64,000 nucleotides of DNA, taken from positions 29,434,723 through 29,498,722 of the forward strand of contig CM072811.1 of assembly GCA_037013495.1 (NCBI GenBank). Direction: 5' to 3'. This DNA is from Hippophae tibetana (Eukaryota > Streptophyta > Magnoliopsida > Rosales > Elaeagnaceae). The notes beneath the pieces are model-generated. The model made no database searches and was not told the origin of the DNA. It worked only from the letters and a program-made list of their open reading frames with translations. Below, in pieces: positions 1-9,320 of this stretch (its first letter is position 1; every line of letters begins with the position of its first letter). A program made the translations under genes and the position numbers.

Positions 1-155
1 GTTACGTGAAACAAATTCAAAGAGAAAACACAAATTAAAACTCACCTTATTATTTAATATATGTACAATTTCTACGTGGTTCCTTTTCCTTAAAAAATAT
101 ATATCTCGAAAATAAGAAGTAGTGATAAATAAAATAAATAATAAAAATGAATAGT

Positions 156-172
156 ATAAACTTTATACTATG
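156..172. repeat. Satellite palindrome AGTATAAA-C-TTTATACT (class-specific)
   Basis: A perfect 17-bp inverted repeat in monomers carrying 'agtataaacttt', such as those near 2550, 3360 and 4960 and many between 14 and 31 kb. Monomers with 'agtacaaacttt', including most of the right end, have one mismatch. It sits directly before the highly conserved atgaccc segment. Confidence 0.7.
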
Positions 173-439
173 ACCCAATATACTTGTCAGAATTGGTTTA
201 ATATAGAACAAAAATTTAGGAAATACTTTCCGAAGAAGTCATTTGCATTAAATTCATCCCTAAAAAGTGATTTCAAAATTTCTTTGATAAATTTAATTTA
301 TGTGTAAAAATAATATTTTATTTCTTTATAAAATCCTTTGATTTGATTCCTTTCGTGAGATTAATATTATGCACTATTTTTAGCCGTTTTCATCTTTATA
401 CATATGCCAAACTATTGTTTCATTTATATACAAAAGCTC

Positions 440-454
440 AATTCTATTAGAATT
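440..454. repeat. Satellite palindrome AATTCTA-T-TAGAATT (first of about 70)
   Basis: This perfect 15-bp inverted repeat occurs in almost every monomer, for example at 1241-1255 in the second. A few monomers near 38.8-42.9 kb have ctattagattttt, which breaks it. The corresponding part of the retroelement does not contain it, so it arose or was fixed in the satellite lineage. Confidence 0.75.
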
Positions 455-3400
455 TTGAATTAATATGTGAACCGATAGGATTATTGTATTTGAGTTTATG
501 CTTTGTGAGACTAGAGTCTAAGCGAATTCAAATTCTAAATACTATGATTTACTAAATTTAATATTGATAGATTATTTATTAAAATCGGAAAGTAATTTGC
601 AACTAAATATTTTAGTAAATCCTAAATATGTCGATTATTAAAATAACTTATTTTATATATTTTTTGTTGTATTCATAAACGACATTAAAATGAATGAGAA
701 GTTTTAGATTTTTTATATCTTATCTTTTTTATTCATATTTTTCTTTATTTTAAAACTTTATTTCTTGTTTATTTGTGTTAACATTTTGAGACCAATATGG
801 GGTTACATGAAACAAATTCAAAGAGAAAACACAAATTAAAACTCACCTTTTTATTTAATATATGTACAATTTCTACGTGGTTCCTTTTTCTTAAAAAATA
901 TATATCTCGAAAATAACAAGTAGTGAAAAATAAAATAAATAATAAAAATGAATAGTACAAAATTTATACTATGACCCAATATACTTGTCAGAATTGGTTT
1001 AATATAGAACAAAAATTTAGGAAATACTTTCCGAAGAATTCATTTGCATTAAATTCATCCCTAAAAAGTGTTTTCAAAATTTATTTGATAAATTTAATTG
1101 ATGTGTAAAAATAATATTTTATTTCTTTATAAAATTATTTGATTTGATTCCTTTCGTGAGATTAATATTATGCACTATTTTTAGCCGTTTTCATCTTTAT
1201 ACATATGCCAAACTATTGTTTCATTTATATACAAAAGCTCAATTCTATTAGAATTTTGAATTAACATTTGAACCGATAGGAATATTGTATTTGAGTTTAT
1301 GCTTTGTGAGACTAGAGTCTAAGCGAATTCAAATTCTAAATACTATGATTTACTAAATTTAATATTGATAGATTATTTATTAAAATCGGAAAGTAATTTG
1401 CAACTAAATATTTTAGTAAATCCTAAATATGTCGATTATTAAAATAACTTATTTTATATATTTTTTGTTGTATTCATAAACGACATTAAAATGAATGAGA
1501 AGTTTTAGATTTTTTATATCTTATCTTTTTTATTCATATTTTTCTTTATTTTAAAACTTCATTTCTTGTTTATTTGTGTTAACATTTTGAGACAAATATG
1601 GGGTTACGTGAAACAAATTCAAAGAGAAAACACAAATTAAAACTCACCTTATTATTTAATATATGTACAATTTCTACGTGGTTCCTTTTCCTTAAAAAAT
1701 ATATATCTCGAAAATAACAAGTAGTGATAAATAAAATAAATAATAAAAATGAATAGTACAAACTTTATACTATGACCCAATATACTTGTCAGAATTGGTT
1801 TAATATAGAACAAAAATTTAGGAAATACTTTCCGAAGAAGTCATTTGCATTAAATTCATCCCTAAAAAGTGATTTCAAAATTTATTTGATAAATTTAATT
1901 GATGTGTAAAAATAATATTTTATTTCTTTATAAAATCCTTTGATTTGATTCCTTTCGTGAGATTAATATTATGCACTATTTTTAGCCGTTTTCATCTTTA
2001 TAAATATGCCAAACTATTGTTTCATTTATATACAAAAGCTCAATTCTATTAGAATTTTGAATTAATATTTGAACCAATAGGATTATTGTATTTGAGTTTA
2101 TGCTTTGTGAGATTAGAGTATAAGCGAATTCAAATTTTAAATACTATGATTTAATAAATTTAATATTGATAGATTATTTATTAATATCGGAAAGTAATTT
2201 GCAACTAATTATTTTAGTAAATCCTAAATGTGTCGAATATTAGAATAACATATTTTATATATTTTTTGTTGTATTCATAAACGACATTAAAAAGAATGAG
2301 ATGTTTTATATTTTTTATATCTTATCTTTTTGATTCATATTTTTCTTTATTTTAAAACTTTATTTCTTGTTTATTTGTGTTAACATTTAGAGACAAATAT
2401 GGGGTTACATGAAACAAATTCAAAGAGAAAACACAAATTAAAACTCACCTTATTATTTAATATATGTACAATTTCTACGTGGTTCCTTTTCCTTAAAAAA
2501 TATATATCTCGAAAATAACAAGTAGTGATAAATAAAATAAATAATAAAATTGAATAGTATAAACTTTATACTATGACCCAATATACTTGTCAGAATTGGT
2601 TTAATATAGAACAAAAATTTAGGAAATACTTTCCGAAGAAGTCATTTGCATTAAATTTATCCCTAAAAAGTGATTTCAAAATTTATATGATAAATTTAAT
2701 TGATGTGTAAAAATAATATTTTATTTCTTTATAAAATCCTTTGATTTTATTCCTTTCGTGAGATTAATATTATGCACTATTTTTAGCCGTTTTCATCTTT
2801 ATAAATATGCCAAACTATTGTTTCATTTATATACAAAAGCTCAATTCTATTAGAATTTTGAATTAATATTTGAACCAATAGGATTATTGTATTTGAGTTT
2901 ATGCTTTGTGAGATTAGAGTATAAGCGAATTCAAATTTTAAATACTATGATTTAATAAATTTAATATGGATAGATTATTTATTAATATCGGAAAGTAATT
3001 TGCAACTAATTATTTTAGTAAATCCTAAATGTGTCGAATATTAGAATAACATATTTTATATATTTTTTGTTGTATTCATAAACGACATTAAAAAGAATGA
3101 GATGTTTTATATTTTTTATATCTTATCTTTTTGATTCATATTTTTCTTTATTTTAAAACTATATTTCTTGTTTATTTGTGTTAACATTTTGAGACAAATA
3201 TGGGGTTACGTGAAACAAATTCAAAGAGAAAACACAAATTAAAACTCACCTTATTATTTAATATATGTACGATTTCTACGTGGTTCCTTTTCCTTAAAAA
3301 ATATATATCTCGAAAATAACAAGTAGTGATAAATAAAATAAATAATAAAATTGAATAGTATAAACTTTATACTATGACCCAATATACTTGTCAGAATTGG

Positions 3401-5584
3401 TTTAATATAGAACAAAAATTTAGGAAATACTTTCCGAAGAAGTCATTTGCATTAAATTTATCCCTAAAAAGTGATTTCAAAATTTATTTGATAAATTTAA
3501 TTGATGTGTAAAAATAATATTTTATTTCTTTATAAAATCCTTTGATTTTATTCCTTTCGTGAGATTAATATTATGCACTATTTTTAGCCGTTTTCATCTT
3601 TATAAATATGCCAAACTATTGTTTCATTTATATACAAAAGCTCAATTCTATTAGAATTTTGAATTAATATTTGAACCAATAGGATTATTGTATTTGAGTT
3701 TATGCTTTGTGAGATTAGAGTATAAGCGAATTCAAATTTTAAATACTATGATTTAATAAATTTAATATTGATAGATTATTTATTAATATCGGAAAGTAAT
3801 TTGCAACTAATTATTTTAGTAAATCCTAAATGTGTCGAATATTAGAATAACATATTTTATATATTTTTTGTTGTATTCATAAACGACATTAAAAAGAATG
3901 AGATGTTTTATATTTTTTATATCTTATCTTTTTGATTCATATTTTTCTTTATTTTAAAACTATATTTCTTGTTTATTTGTGTTAACATTTTGAGACAAAT
4001 ATGGGGTTACGTGAAACAAATTCAAAGAGAAAACACAAATTAAAACTCACCTTATTATTTAATATATGTACGATTTCTACGTGGTTCCTTTTCCTTAAAA
4101 AATATATATCTCGAAAATAACAAGTAGTGATAAATAAAATAAATGATAAAAATGAATAGTATAAACTTTATACTATGACCCAATATACTTGTTAGAATTG
4201 GTTTAATATAGAACAAAAATTTAGGAAATACTTTCCGAAGAAGTCATTTGCATTAAATTCATCCCAAAAAAGTAATTTTCAAAATTTCTTTGATAAATTT
4301 AATTTATGTGTAAAAATAATATTTTATTTCTTTCTAAAATCCTTTGATTTGATTCCTTTCGTGAGATTAATATTATGCACTATTTTTAGCCGTTTTCATC
4401 TTTATAAATATGCCAAACTATTGTTTCATTTATATACAAAAGCTCAATTCTATTAGAATTTTGAATTAATATTTGAACCAATAGGATTATTGTATTTAAG
4501 TTTATGCTTTGTGAGATTAGAGTATAAGCGAATTCAAATTTTAAATACTATGATTTACTAAATTTAATATTGATAGATTATTTATTAATATCGGAAAGTA
4601 ATTTGCAACTAATTATTTTAGTAAATCCTAAATGTGTCGAATATTAGAATAACATATTTTATATATTTTTTGTTGTATTCATAAACGACATTAAAAAGAA
4701 TGAGATGTTTTATATTTTTTATATCTTATCTTTTTTATTCATATTTTTCTTTATTTTAAAACTTTATTTCTGGTTTATTTGTGTTAACATTTGGAGACAA
4801 ATATGGGGTTACGTGAAACAAATTCAAAGAGAAAACACAAATTAAAACTCACCTTATTATTTAATATATGTACAATTTCTACGTGGTTCCTTTTCCTTAA
4901 AAAATATATATCTCGAAAATAACAAGTAGTGATAAATAAAATAAATAATAAAAATGAATAGTATAAACTTTATACTATGACCCAATATACTTGTCAGAAT
5001 TGGTTTAATATAGAACAAAAATTTAGGAAATACTTTCCGAAGAAGTCATTTGCATTAAATTTATCCCTAAAAAGTAATTTCAAAATTTATTTGATAAATT
5101 TAATTGATGTGTAAAAATAATATTTTATTTCTTTATAAAATCCTTTGATTTTATTCCTTTCGTGAGATTAATATTATGCACTATTTTTAGCCGTTTTCAT
5201 CTTTATAAATATGCCAAACTATTGTTTCATTTATATACAAAAGCTCAATTCTATTAGAATTTTGAATTAATATTTGAACCAATAGGATTATTGTATTTGA
5301 GTTTATGCTTTGTGAGATTAGAGTATAAGCGAATTCAAATTTTAAATACTATGATGTAATAAATTTAATATTGATAGATTATTTATTAATATCGGAAAGT
5401 AATTTGCAACTAATTATTTTAGTAAATCCTAAATGTGTCGAATATTAGAATAACATATTTTATATATTTTTTGTTGTATTCATAAACGACATTAAAAAGA
5501 ATGAGATGTTTTATATTTTTTATATCTTATCTTTTTGATGCATATTTTTCTTTATTTTAAAACTTTATTTCTTGTTTATTTGTG

Positions 5585-6282
5585 TTAACATTTGGAGACA
5601 AATATGGGGTTACGTGAAACAAATTCAAAGAGAAAACACAAATTAAAACTCACCTTATTATTTAATATATGTACAATTTCTACGTGGTTCCTTTTCCTTA
5701 AAAAATATATATCTCGAAAATAACAAGTAGTGATAAATAAAATAAATAATAAAAATGAATAGTACAAAGTATATACTATGACCCAATATACTTATTAGAA
5801 TTGGTTTAATATAGAACAAAAATTTAGGAAATACTTTCCGAAGAAGTCATTTGCATTAAATTCATCCCAAAAAAGTGATTTTCAAAATTTATTTGATAAA
5901 TTTAATTGATGTGTAAAAATAATATTTTATTTCTTTATAAAATCCTTTGATTTGATTCCTTTCGTGAGATTAATATTATGCACTATTTTTAGCCGTTTTC
6001 ATCTTTATAAATATGCCAAACTATTGTTTCATTTATATACAAAAGCTCAATTCTATTAGAATTTTGAATTAATATTTGAACCAATAGGATTATTGTATTT
6101 GAGTTTATGCTTTGTGAGATTAGAGTCTAAGCGAATTCAAATTTTAAATACTATGATTTACTAAATTTAATATTGATAGCTTATTTATTAAAATCGGAAA
6201 GTAATTTGCAACTAATTATTTTAGTAAATCCTAAATATGTCGATTATTAAAATAACTTATTTTATATATTTTTTGTGGTATT
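5585..6282 (+). repeat. Satellite monomer interrupted by the retrotransposon (left fragment)
   Basis: This is the first roughly 698 bp of an 801-bp monomer; its remaining roughly 103 bp lie at 14238-14340. It belongs to the class with 'acaaagtatatac' near 5763 and 'gatagcttatttatt' near 6174. A monomer of the same class that is not interrupted starts at 17546. It shows the empty site, reading 'gtggtattcataaacg' near 18236, so the junction can be reconstructed from within the window. Confidence 0.9.
6278..6282. repeat. Target-site duplication, left copy (gtatt)
   Basis: The five bases gtatt directly precede the TG of the left LTR and are repeated directly after the CA of the right LTR at 14233-14237. 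Uninterrupted monomers have one gtatt here. A 5-bp duplication is the usual product of Ty3/gypsy and Ty1/copia integrases. Confidence 0.95.
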
Positions 6283-6677
6283 TGATGAACGAAAACCGGC
6301 ATCGCCGATTCCCGCAAATACTTTGGTTTTAATATTTATAAAACTCTCGCAAGTGCACGAATCATTTCGAAGAAAATGATAAGTATACTCCCAAGGTCGA
6401 TCTAAGGAAGGAATGTGTGTGGTTTTTAATTTATTATTCAAACTTTTAAAAACGAAATTAAATCCTAAACATCCTGTCACGATATTTTGGGGTTTTGTGT
6501 TTTTAATCTACTTACATAAAAATAAACATAGATTCAATAAACATTCATGCAAATTTTATCATTTATAATGGCGGAGTATTTATGGATATAATAACTAAGT
6601 TAATTATGCTTGCTCATATTATCTAGGTTATTAAAGATATGAATTGATATTTATTGATTCTCCCTTTTTTGTATGAA

Positions 6678-6836
6678 TACCACCTTTGGTGGGGTTAGAT
6701 ATTCTTTGTTAACTAAACAAATCAATTAACACCTATGGGTGGGGTTGATAACTAATTTGCCTCATTAAATTAATTCCTTTTTCTAAGAGATTGAAAATGA
6801 ACCATTTAAATGCCACCTTTGGTGGGGTTAGACAGT
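6678..6836 (-). repeat. Three CCACC...GGTGGGGTT hairpin motifs in U5 (3' LTR)
   Basis: CCACCTTTGGTGGGGTTAG occurs at 6680-6698 and again at 6813-6831, with a weaker version, CACCTATGGGTGGGGTTG, at about 6730-6747. CCACC-TTT-GGTGG is a perfect short hairpin. The three units are spaced about 50-80 bp apart in otherwise AT-rich U5. They are duplicated in the 5' LTR at 12646-12804. The function is unknown; RNA structure in the leader is one possibility. Confidence 0.55.
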
Positions 6837-7372
6837 TTAAACTTTATTCAAGGTGTCCAAATTAAACCTAAGAATTTAGTTATCCGAGTACTAACTTTCA
6901 AGTTTTAAAACCACTACTGAAAACATGTCGTCAATACATTTTCAGATAATAATTCTTATAAAAACTTTTGAAATAGAGCTTCACTCTAACTACCGGGCGA
7001 TTGTACCATCAAATAAAAGAGCACTACTCTAAATCAGACCGGATAACTAAACCTTAAAATCTAATTTTCAGGTTTAAGTTTGTAATGAAAAATAATATAT
7101 TTCTCTCTAACATTCTTAATATAAAATCATGAATAAAAATAAAATCAATTCATTTTAGAGATTTTTACCTATTTAATATTTCGCAAGCATAACAACGTCA
7201 TTATTACATCATGTTTACTAAATAGCCAGCACAGTTAAATTTAACCACAGACAAATTAAATATAACATGTAAGAATAAAGCATAAAAATAACTGTAAAGA
7301 AAATAAAATCCTTACAGAATTTCGACGCGATTCCCGTTGCTGGAAAAACTCCAAGCGGAATTTGCACTCCCA

Positions 7373-7378
7373 TTTATT
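7373..7378 (-). promoter_or_regulatory. AATAAA polyadenylation signal in the 3' LTR
   Basis: On the minus strand AATAAA occurs about 190-200 nt downstream of the predicted start. This would place the R/U5 boundary shortly below 7373. A stem-loop (7414-7438) lies between start and signal. The hexamer is common in AT-rich DNA, so support comes mainly from position. The counterpart in the 5' LTR is at 13341-13346. Confidence 0.45.
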
Positions 7379-7413
7379 GAATCAAAGAGCTAAAATATTA
7401 CAAAAACATAACT

Positions 7414-7438
7414 AGTTCTTCCCAAAAAGGGAAGAACT
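7414..7438 (-). other. Perfect stem-loop in the LTR transcript (3' LTR)
   Basis: Arms AGTTCTTCCC and GGGAAGAACT are separated by five A residues (five U in the minus-strand RNA), a 10-bp uninterrupted stem. It lies in the predicted R region, 35 nt upstream of the AATAAA. It resembles in position the poly(A) hairpins of retroviral leaders. The function is inferred. The 5' LTR copy is at 13382-13406. Confidence 0.6.
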
Positions 7439-7594
7439 CTAAATCTAAGAGAAATTAACTAAGAAAAGCTAAAAACTAAGAAAACATAAGAAAAACTAAG
7501 AAAAACTAAAGAATCCTAAAAATCTAAGAAAAGAGAGAAAAGAATGTATTTGGAGGTGTTTTTAGGTGTGATTTTGAAGTGAAGGGAAGGGGGG

Positions 7595-7603
7595 TATTTA
7601 TAG
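7595..7603 (-). promoter_or_regulatory. TATA box in the 3' LTR
   Basis: The minus strand reads CTATAAATA followed by a C-rich stretch. It lies about 70 bp downstream of the TGACGTCA palindrome. It is the only well-placed TATA consensus in a GC-richer part of the LTR, so transcription would start near 7570 and run leftwards. This is a prediction from motif and context. Confidence 0.7.
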
Positions 7604-7670
7604 GTGAGGATGGAGAGAAAAAGTAGAGAAAAAAAATGTTAAAAAAATGTAAAAACGCGGATTATTGATT

Positions 7671-7695
7671 GCTGACGTCATTTGATGACGTCAGC
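7671..7695. promoter_or_regulatory. 25-bp palindrome with two TGACGTCA bZIP sites (3' LTR)
   Basis: The structure is GCTGACGTCA, a TTTGA loop, then TGACGTCAGC: a perfect inverted repeat with 10-bp arms. Each arm contains the palindromic octamer TGACGTCA, the classic bZIP (TGA/CREB-type) site. The TGACG cores are 13 bp apart, close to the 12-bp spacing of the as-1 element of plant promoters. The palindrome sits about 70 bp upstream of the TATA box. A stress- or salicylate-responsive promoter is a reasonable inference but is not shown. Confidence 0.7.
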
Positions 7696-7725
7696 ATGAC
7701 ATGGGGCGGCTGCACAGTACCGGGT

Positions 7726-7896
7726 ATGAACAGTGCCGAGTCTGATGAACAGTACCGGGGTATGAACAGTGCCGAGTCTGATGAACAGTACCCGCGGATG
7801 AACAGTACCCGCGGATGAACAGTACCGAGTCTGATGAACAGTACCGGGGTATGAACAGTGCCGAGTCTGATGAACAGTAACCGCGGATGAACAGTG
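7726..7896. repeat. U3 tandem TGAACAGT repeat, 10 copies (3' LTR)
   Basis: Ten copies of ATGAACAGT are spaced about 17-20 bp apart, with alternating linkers such as accgggg, gccgagtctg and acccgcgg. The natural larger unit is about 38 bp. The block lies in U3, 30-200 bp upstream of the bZIP palindrome in transcription direction. It has one more 17-bp unit than the other LTR, showing that copy number is unstable. Tandem U3 repeats often act as enhancers in plant LTR elements; here that is inferred. Three overlapping open frames across the block are produced by its GC content and repetition. Confidence 0.85.
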
Positions 7897-8030
7897 CCGC
7901 GCGCTGCTGCCTGGGGCGGTGCTGGGCGCTGGGGCGCGGCGGCCGGGCGGTCGGGCGCGGCGGCCGGGCGGCGCGGCGGCGCGTTTTTCTCCTTTTTGAC
8001 ATTTTTGACCTTTTTGACCCATTTTGTCCA
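7890..8030. promoter_or_regulatory. GC-rich block plus triple W-box cluster in U3 (3' LTR)
   Basis: 7892-7983 is almost entirely G and C, with many CpG, CCGGGCGG and GGCGCGGCGG units, inside a window that is otherwise very AT-rich. Directly beside it, 7993-8020 has three copies of TTTTTGAC at 9-bp spacing, giving TTGACA, TTGACC and TTGACC. TTGAC[C/T] is the W-box core bound by WRKY factors. Dense CpG in a young element is also a likely target of cytosine methylation. Functional roles are inferred. Confidence 0.6.
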
Positions 8031-8281
8031 ATTTTTCCATATTTGTCGACCTTTCCGCATTTATTTATTAATATATTTGTGATGTATTGCTTCCAGTATT
8101 CCTCTTTGAGTTTTTAAGTTGCGTTTTTAAGCCAAAATACCTGAAAAACAATAAAAATACCCGTGATTCCGAAAAAGACAAATTTATATAAATATATGAT
8201 AAAACATATAAATATATATATTTTTAATCAATTAATGTGCATAAAATCATGGTTATTTTAGTGCTTTTTGAGCACTCATCA

Positions 8282-8293
8282 CAACCCCCAACC
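8282..8293 (-). other. Polypurine-tract-like sequence next to the 3' LTR
   Basis: On the minus strand the bases abutting the 3' LTR read GGTTGGGGGTTG, then TGATGAG. A G-rich tract here is the expected primer for plus-strand DNA synthesis. It is not purely purine, because TT pairs interrupt it. A similar G-rich motif occurs 1.6 kb further inside, at 9862-9872. Confidence 0.7.
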
Positions 8294-8499
8294 AGCTTCT
8301 TGCTAGTCCCTTAGCAAGAGAAGCGATAAAAACTAAAAATTAAACTATCCTAAATCACTTTCGTGGATTGAAACGGTTGCATTTAGCCTATGCAACAAGC
8401 CGTTAAACCCCTAGGTTGCCCTAGTGGACGAGTTTGAGTCTCGTGAGGGTTTTCAGTAATGATACCCACAAACATTGAACTAACTGTAAAAATCAAAAG
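8294..8499 (-). other. Non-coding interior next to the polypurine tract, with hairpin
   Basis: No reading frame is visible. 8295-8324 folds as gcttcttgcta / tagcaagagaagc around gtccct, a stem with a 2-nt bulge. 8405-8460 is less AT-rich than its surroundings. This is the short spacer between the satellite-like region and the 3' LTR. Confidence 0.5.
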
Positions 8500-9320
8500 A
8501 AACTATAAAAACAATCAAATCAAAAACTACAATTACAACACAATCAATAATTAATTTAAGAATAAAAGAAAACAACATATCACAAAAATATCTCATACTT
8601 TTTAATCTCCTTTAAGATCATAATTAAAATCTCAAGCATAAGTTATTTTAATCTCTTTAAACAATCATGATTTTATTATAATAATTAGTCGAAAATCATT
8701 TTCATATTTCATTTCAAAAATGTATCAATTTAATTTTACCCAATTTCAGTGTCATGAATCAGAATTCGCTTCGACTCTATTCCTCACAAGTCAATACTCT
8801 CAAAGCACTGAATCCTATGGGTTCAAACACTCATACTAATTTATATGCGAAAGAGTTGATGTATAGAAATGAACTAATAGGTTCGCATATGTATAAAGAA
8901 TAAAGGCTCAAAGTGTTATTTTAACATTGATCTCATGAAAGGAATCGAATGTATAAATTATAAAGATATCATATATAAAAATTATTTTAATGCATAAATC
9001 AAACTCATTAAGAAAGAATTTCAAGATATATGCTTTTACAAATGAAGAAATTGCGATGACTTTTTAGGGAATTACTTCCTATATCTTTCTTTTGTAATTA
9101 GCCTTTACTCACAACTTTGTAGGCAATGTGGGTCATAGTATGTAGATGATACCATATTTTTTATCTCTCTATTTTTTTCTGTAGATATTTTTCAATATAT
9201 GTATTTTTTTAGAGAGTCAACCCATGTACAGATTGTACATTTTTTTGGATTTTGGTGAGTGGTTAATTTTGTGGCTTTTCTGTTTGATCTTGGTTTAGGT
9301 AACCCCAGATATGTCTTTTT
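8500..9320 (-). repeat. Element interior homologous to the whole satellite monomer
   Basis: The plus strand here aligns with the reverse complement of the satellite. Matching blocks in order: atctcatactttttaat (8590), ataagttattttaat (8638, 15/15), gaattcgcttcgactct (8762), aatcctatgggttcaaa (8811), gcatatgtataaaga (8885, 15/15), attgatctcatgaaaggaat (about 8926), actttttaggga (9059), gggtcatagtat (9130), ccatgtacagattgtacat (9222) and gtaaccccagatatgtct (9299). The same blocks span about 710 bp in the satellite and 726 bp here, with a few 10-40 bp indels. Overall similarity looks like roughly 65-75%, so the relation is old, although the insertion is young. The region is non-coding and lies 0.2-1 kb upstream of the polypurine tract. 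The upstream edge (8500-8585) is less certain than the rest. Confidence 0.88.

Larger units (their letters stand above)
1..6282 (+). repeat. 801-bp satellite array, left part (about 8 monomers)
   Basis: Head-to-tail tandem array. A convenient landmark, the ttaacattt segment just before the 'atggggttac' motif, recurs near 778, 1579, 2380, 3181, 3982, 4784 and 5585, giving a period of 801-802 bp. The first copy is cut by the window edge and the last is split by the retrotransposon. All copies have the same orientation. The sequence is strongly AT-rich and no coding gene is visible. Monomers 1 and 2 carry 'gagtctaag' and 'tacatatgc'. Those from about 1860 to 5400 mostly carry 'gagtataag' and 'aaatatgcc'. 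In reverse complement the monomer aligns with 8500-9320 of the inserted retroelement, so this is a retroelement-derived satellite. It may be pericentromeric, subtelomeric or interstitial; nothing here decides which. Confidence 0.97.
6283..8281 (-). repeat. 3' LTR (left copy, 1,999 bp)
   Basis: Begins TGATGAACG and ends GCACTCATCA, so the termini form a 6-bp inverted repeat with TG...CA ends. It matches 12251-14232 base for base by eye, except for g at 7938 (a at 13889) and one extra 17-bp unit in the TGAACAGT repeat near 7795-7815. Reading on the minus strand, U3 runs from 8281 to about 7570, followed by R and U5 down to 6283. As the downstream LTR it would supply the polyadenylation signal for the element transcript. 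Its promoter could also read out into the satellite to the left. Confidence 0.95.

Noticed and set aside
1579..1761. 60-codon minus-strand frame (MYYSFLLFILF...), repeated in about two thirds of the monomers
   Set aside because: It recurs only because the monomer recurs. It is AT-driven, hydrophobic, interrupted in many copies, and on the strand corresponding to the antisense of the parental retroelement. The homologous element region does not preserve it.
7662..8060. Overlapping frames of 60-132 codons on both strands in the LTR U3
   Set aside because: They are products of the GC-rich block and the 17-20-bp repeats. All three minus-strand frames are open together, as happens where stop codons are rare, and the region is promoter.
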